Assembly: GCA_027482985.1 (NCBI GenBank)
Contig: JAIXVO010000383.1
Location: forward strand, 1-10,382
Direction of reading: 5' to 3'
Source of the DNA: Cyanobacteriota bacterium
GTDB taxonomy: Bacteria; Cyanobacteriota; Cyanobacteriia; Leptolyngbyales; Leptolyngbyaceae
Length of the DNA: 10,382 nt
The notes beneath the pieces were generated by a model. It saw nothing but the letters and a program-made list of their open reading frames with translations. It was not told the origin of the DNA and did not search any database. The translations under genes and the position numbers were made by a program. Positions 7,600 through 10,382 of the stretch are shown piece after piece. How positions within the stretch are numbered: position 1 is the first letter of the stretch; every line of letters starts with the position of its first letter.

Positions 7600-8625
7600 A
7601 TGTCAAACTTTTCGTCGTTCAAGAATGTGCAGCCTGCGTTTCAGCAACTCACGACTGAAAAAGTCTGGAAAAAACTGCGAGAACCCTTTTCGATCGCGAT
7701 TCTGGCATCCTTAGGCTTTCACGGGTTGCTGTGGTTTGGCCTCCCGCTACTGTCCAACTCCGCCCCTAAGCAACCCGATCAGCGCACCTTGAACGTCGTC
7801 GAACTCAGCCCCCTGGAGCAACAGGCGCGGTTGCCCCAAATGCCCAACCTGTTGCAACCCTTTGCCCCACTGCCAAAAGACACGCTCCCCAAAGCGCCCA
7901 CTGGCACCCTGCCGATGGTGCCCATGAACCCGCCTGTGGTCGATCCAGACACGTTTTACCAGGTGCCCGACCTCACCACTCGCCGCACCACGCCCGATTT
8001 TGTCATCATCGCCAAACCCCCGACCCGGAAATCAACGCCCAAGCCGCAGCCCGAAACTGCCCCCGTTGAACCGACTGCACCGACAGACGACACGCCGAAA
8101 CCTGACCAACCCTCGACCCGAGCGGAAGACCTCACCCAGCCAGATGGCCAACCCCCCAGCAAAAGTCGGGAAGACCAGGAAAAAGTTGCCCTGCAGCAAA
8201 GCTTTGCCTTCAACGCCGCTGGCACTTCAACGCAGGATGTGAACAGTAATTTAGCCAGTGCCGCCGCCAAAATCAGCGAAAAGTTCAATATCCCTAATTG
8301 GGAGGGCAAACCGATCGCGATCGCGGTGCCTTATCCCAAAGCCGCTTGCCCCTTTCAACAGGATGGCAAGCCTGTCCAGGGCACCACTGGCCTAGCCGTC
8401 GTCATGCTACCGGATGGCTCATTTGGCGATACCGCTTTGAAAATTAAATCGTCGGGATTTGCTGGACTCGATCAAGCCGCGACTCAATTTATTGAGAAAC
8501 AGTGGAGCGAGATCGTGAAGCAAGGGAATCTGGAACCTGGTCAGAAACCTAAAGCTTTTGTTTTAGAAATGACGATCGCCCCAGCTGCGACCGATTGTGC
8601 TGCGACTGAAAAGCCGCCCGCTTAG
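7600..8625 (+). CDS. TonB-like energy transducer
   Basis: A 341-residue inner-membrane protein expected to span the periplasm and pass proton-motive energy to outer-membrane TonB-dependent receptors. Layout: short cytoplasmic N-terminus with basic KVWKKLREP (~21-29); one TM ~30-52; Pro-rich periplasmic spacer ~55-200; C-terminal TonB-like domain ~238-328 with VPYPKAACPF, a GTTGLAVVMLPDGSFGD strand pair and SSGFAGLDQAATQFI. The TM carries S37-x3-H41, matching the S-x3-H pattern whose His is essential in E. coli TonB. Two periplasmic cysteines (C250, C333) could form a disulfide. No clear Shine-Dalgarno precedes the ATG; the start is favoured because it gives the normal short N-tail before the TM. 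The gene sits 65 bp after cobI and may be read with it. ExbB/ExbD and a receptor are not in the window, so partners and substrate are unknown. A generic TonB-domain envelope protein is the alternative. Confidence 0.85.
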   Translation: MSNFSSFKNVQPAFQQLTTEKVWKKLREPFSIAILASLGFHGLLWFGLPLLSNSAPKQPDQRTLNVVELSPLEQQARLPQMPNLLQPFAPLPKDTLPKAPTGTLPMVPMNPPVVDPDTFYQVPDLTTRRTTPDFVIIAKPPTRKSTPKPQPETAPVEPTAPTDDTPKPDQPSTRAEDLTQPDGQPPSKSREDQEKVALQQSFAFNAAGTSTQDVNSNLASAAAKISEKFNIPNWEGKPIAIAVPYPKAACPFQQDGKPVQGTTGLAVVMLPDGSFGDTALKIKSSGFAGLDQAATQFIEKQWSEIVKQGNLEPGQKPKAFVLEMTIAPAATDCAATEKPPA

Positions 8626-8661
8626 CGCCTATGGATCACGCCGATCTCGCCCAAACCGCCT
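8626..8661. other. Short convergent spacer, no terminator seen
   Basis: Only 36 bp separate the stops of two convergent genes (TAG at 8623-8625 plus, TGA at 8662-8664 minus). No hairpin with a T-run is visible, so any termination signal may lie inside the opposing coding sequence. Confidence 0.5.
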
Positions 8662-10338
8662 TCACCCCTGTGTCGCGATCGCTTCTGGGTTGCCCGGAGC
8701 CGTCAAGATTGGGGGCGTTTCCACTTTCGTCGCTTCCACTTTGAGGGGTTCGATCTTCGGCGTTTCCACTTTAGGCACTTCGACTTTAGGGGAAATGACG
8801 GGTTGCGGACGTGCGATCGCCTCTGCTGGCGGCACTGGCGCGATCGCCTTCGGACTGGCAACGGGCGGGGGCACTGGCACCACCGGATCAGGGCGACTGG
8901 GCGCAGGCACCACGGGCACGACAATCGGCTTTTTCTCCCGTGGCTCTTTACGGAAGCGGCTCATGAAATCTTTCACGGGTGATGTCGTCGGTTTCGCTTC
9001 TGGGGCAGATGTTGGCGTTGCGACTGGTGGGGGGGACGCGATCGGCTTGGGAGATTCAACCCCTTTCGGCGATTCAACCCCTTTCGGCGATTCAACCCCT
9101 TTCGGCGATTCAACAGGCTTCGGGGTGGCGATCGCTTTCGGCGTTTCAACCGCTTTCGGCGATTCGACAGCCTTCGGCGTAACAACCACTTTCGGCTGCT
9201 GTTCCACCTTCGGACTCGTGTCTTCTGCCGCTGGTTTGCTGACGGGCGCGGATGGCACCACGGGGATTACGACGGGTGCAGGGAGCGGCGTAACTGGCAC
9301 TACAGGAGTAGGACTGGGACTGGGAGATGGTTTGGCAACTGGGGTGACAGTCGGGCTGGGAGTGGGTGTCGGTGCTGGTGGTCGGTAATTTGCATCCACG
9401 ATGCCGCGTGCCGCCGAGACGGGCAGATCGCCGCGCACCAGTTGCGACAACGTATCCTTGCCCCCCGGCTCATAGGTAATTACCCGCGCCGTGTTGTTAA
9501 ACGCATTCTTGACGGGATTCCCGTTCTCATCCAAAAACTCCAACTGCACCCAGTTTTTCCCCGGCTTCAAGCCCTTCAACCAAATGGGTTGCCACTCATC
9601 GAGGACAAAACTGTTGCCATTCACCGTACAGCGGATGCGCCAATCCGCAATGTCATCCTGCTTGCTCTCTTGCGCCACCAGATGCAGCGGGGCATTCGTC
9701 AGGTAAAAATCCAGCATCACGGGTTCTGCCCCATACGCGGCCTGTGGACGGCTATAGGTGAGCAAGGGCAAGTTTAGATCTGGGTTATTCTCACCCGTTT
9801 TCGTAAACACATGGAACGTGGTTTGGGCATAAGCCCCTTCATTCTTAAAGCTTTCATGCCAGGGCCGGGAGGCAAACGCGCGAATCGTATGCGTACCGGG
9901 TGTCAGTTTCTCCAACACCAGTGGCTTCGTCGCGTCATAAACCGCCTGATAGGGTTGATTGTCCAGAAACACATGGAGAGGCGTTCCCAACCCGAGATCC
10001 TTATCTTTAAACAGCGGCAGGTCTTTCACCTGAAATTGCACCGCCACCGTATTGTCTTCCACCACTTCCTGCGATCGCGGACTGACAATCTTCACCTGTG
10101 GCTGATGATCATCAAACGCCCGCCGCAACTCCTGAATCGCGGCGGGCGGTGCCACTTCCATAATTTTGCCCGTCAGCTTAGTCGGTTGCTGGGTTTCCGT
10201 GCGGACAGCAGCCTTCTTTCCCCAGGCCGCGATCGCCGGATGGGTCGCGATCGGGTGCAGTGAAAGCAACACCATTAATAAAGTGGCAGTCGAAGCTTTG
10301 GCAAGTTTGCCCCAATCTATCGTTCCAAACACCAGCAA
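8662..10338 (-). CDS. Exported protein with two beta-rich domains and a repeat-bearing Pro-rich tail, function unknown
   Basis: A 558-residue protein I do not recognise by function. Residues ~17-27 form a hydrophobic core ending in HPAIAAW, so a signal peptide cut near 37-39 or an N-terminal anchor is likely. Residues ~81-180 and ~190-292 look like two related Ig-like beta domains; both have a strand-turn L(T/K)PG(T/K) motif (EKLTPGTHTIRAF and KGLKPGKNWVQLEF). Residues ~317-558 (over 40% of the protein) are Pro/Val/Lys/Ser-rich low complexity, with SPKGVE hexapeptide repeats (~409-431) and KVETP-like pentads (~518-542), and one basic, non-repetitive patch FMSRFRKEPREKK (~458-470). The start is non-ATG: TTG at 10336-10338, or GTG at 10330-10332, both served by AAGGAG at 10343-10348. 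The tail composition suggests a cell-wall-spanning or extended periplasmic stalk. It converges with the TonB-like gene, which is also Pro-rich and periplasmic; whether they cooperate is open. Confidence 0.85.
   Translation of the reverse strand: MLVFGTIDWGKLAKASTATLLMVLLSLHPIATHPAIAAWGKKAAVRTETQQPTKLTGKIMEVAPPAAIQELRRAFDDHQPQVKIVSPRSQEVVEDNTVAVQFQVKDLPLFKDKDLGLGTPLHVFLDNQPYQAVYDATKPLVLEKLTPGTHTIRAFASRPWHESFKNEGAYAQTTFHVFTKTGENNPDLNLPLLTYSRPQAAYGAEPVMLDFYLTNAPLHLVAQESKQDDIADWRIRCTVNGNSFVLDEWQPIWLKGLKPGKNWVQLEFLDENGNPVKNAFNNTARVITYEPGGKDTLSQLVRGDLPVSAARGIVDANYRPPAPTPTPSPTVTPVAKPSPSPSPTPVVPVTPLPAPVVIPVVPSAPVSKPAAEDTSPKVEQQPKVVVTPKAVESPKAVETPKAIATPKPVESPKGVESPKGVESPKGVESPKPIASPPPVATPTSAPEAKPTTSPVKDFMSRFRKEPREKKPIVVPVVPAPSRPDPVVPVPPPVASPKAIAPVPPAEAIARPQPVISPKVEVPKVETPKIEPLKVEATKVETPPILTAPGNPEAIATQG
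8717..8791 (-). repeat. Five tandem 15-bp coding units (KVETP-like pentapeptides)
   Basis: Five contiguous 15-bp units at 8717-8731, 8732-8746, 8747-8761, 8762-8776 and 8777-8791. They are degenerate at the DNA level (gtttccactttcgtc-like) and encode PKVE/T/V-type pentads near the C-terminus of the 558-residue protein. The unit is shorter than, but clearly related in composition to, the 18-bp repeats upstream in the same gene. Confidence 0.75.
9053..9196 (-). repeat. Eight tandem 18-bp coding units (SPKGVE-like hexapeptides)
   Basis: Three identical copies of gattcaacccctttcggc (9053-9070, 9071-9088, 9089-9106) are followed by five diverged copies in register (9107-9124, 9125-9142, 9143-9160, 9161-9178, 9179-9196). 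All keep the reading frame and encode PK(G/A/P)(V/I)(E/A)(S/T)-type hexapeptides. The perfect copies suggest recent expansion by slippage or unequal recombination, so copy number may vary between strains. Confidence 0.9.
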
Positions 10339-10342
10339 TCTG

Positions 10343-10348
10343 CTCCTT
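10343..10348 (-). promoter_or_regulatory. Strong Shine-Dalgarno deciding a non-ATG start
   Basis: AAGGAG on the minus strand is the clearest Shine-Dalgarno in the window. It lies 4 nt before TTG (10336-10338) and 10 nt before GTG (10330-10332), both in frame with the 558-residue protein and just ahead of its signal peptide. This argues for a true TTG or GTG start there and against an internal Met, which would remove the hydrophobic segment. An ATG at 10358-10360 is out of this frame. Confidence 0.65.
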
Positions 10349-10350
10349 AT

Positions 10351-10374
10351 GGCTATCCATAGGGAACTATAGCC
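10351..10374. promoter_or_regulatory. Inverted repeat overlapping a possible -10 box
   Basis: GGCTAT (10351-10356) and ATAGCC (10369-10374) form a 6-bp inverted repeat with a 12-nt spacer. It overlaps TATAGT (10366-10371, minus strand), a candidate -10 box for the 558-residue protein gene, and contains further CTAT/ATAG half-sites (10353-10362 and 10367-10372). The layout is that of a small operator, but the region is cut by the window edge and a -35 box cannot be checked. Confidence 0.3.
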
Positions 10375-10382
10375 GAATCAAG

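Noticed and set aside
7956..8309. 117-codon minus-strand open frame
   Set aside because: It is antisense to the Pro-rich spacer of the TonB-like gene; open antisense frames are common opposite such GC-rich sequence, and it has no recognisable domain.
9053..9196. Tandem repeats as a CRISPR array
   Set aside because: The units are contiguous 18-mers without spacers, in frame within a protein gene.
8597..9388. Long plus-strand open frame (263 codons) rich in Gly/Thr/Phe repeats
   Set aside because: It lies opposite the exported-protein gene and its repeats are the antisense reading of the 18-bp and 15-bp coding units. The minus-strand frame is longer, has a signal peptide, folded-domain-like sequence and a strong ribosome binding site.

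Overview
The window looks like a cyanobacterial chromosome segment. The HIP1 octamer GCGATCGC (highly iterated palindrome of cyanobacteria) appears roughly 30 times by eye, inside genes and between them, where chance would give less than one. The gene content agrees: assimilatory sulfate reduction, a very long multi-sensor hybrid kinase, a vitamin B12-pathway methyltransferase, a TonB-like protein and a proline-rich exported protein. The base composition is moderately GC-rich, which would suit a Leptolyngbya- or Synechococcales-like organism, but the genus cannot be fixed from this sequence alone.

Layout. Positions 1-653 (minus) hold most of cysH, an iron-sulfur type phosphoadenylyl/adenylyl-sulfate reductase, cut by the window edge before its last ~25-30 codons. 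Just upstream on the same strand, 708-5684 is one 1658-residue membrane hybrid histidine kinase: TM-dCache-TM-HAMP-PAS-GAF-GAF-PAS-PAS-HisKA-HATPase-receiver-helical tail. A 267-bp spacer with no convincing gene follows. A small alpha/beta-hydrolase (lipase/esterase type; minus, 5952-6647) is divergent from cobI (plus, 6722-7534, precorrin-2 C20-methyltransferase). A TonB-like energy transducer (plus, 7600-8625) lies 65 bp after cobI. It converges, 36 bp tail to tail, with a 558-residue exported protein (minus, 8662-10338) that has two beta-rich domains and a long, repeat-bearing Pro/Lys/Val/Glu region.

How the genes might work together. The kinase and cysH are codirectional and 54 bp apart, so they could share a transcript, but nothing in the sequence shows that the kinase senses sulfur. 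cobI and the TonB-like gene could also be read together. A link between corrinoid synthesis and TonB-dependent transport is plausible but unproven, because no receptor, ExbB/ExbD or cobalamin riboswitch is visible. Most of the window is recognisable bacterial housekeeping or signalling. The least explained parts are the 558-residue exported protein with its 18-bp and 15-bp coding repeats, the helical tail after the kinase receiver, and the degenerate-looking 5685-5951 spacer. I see no CRISPR array, tRNA, rRNA, intact mobile element or phage gene.
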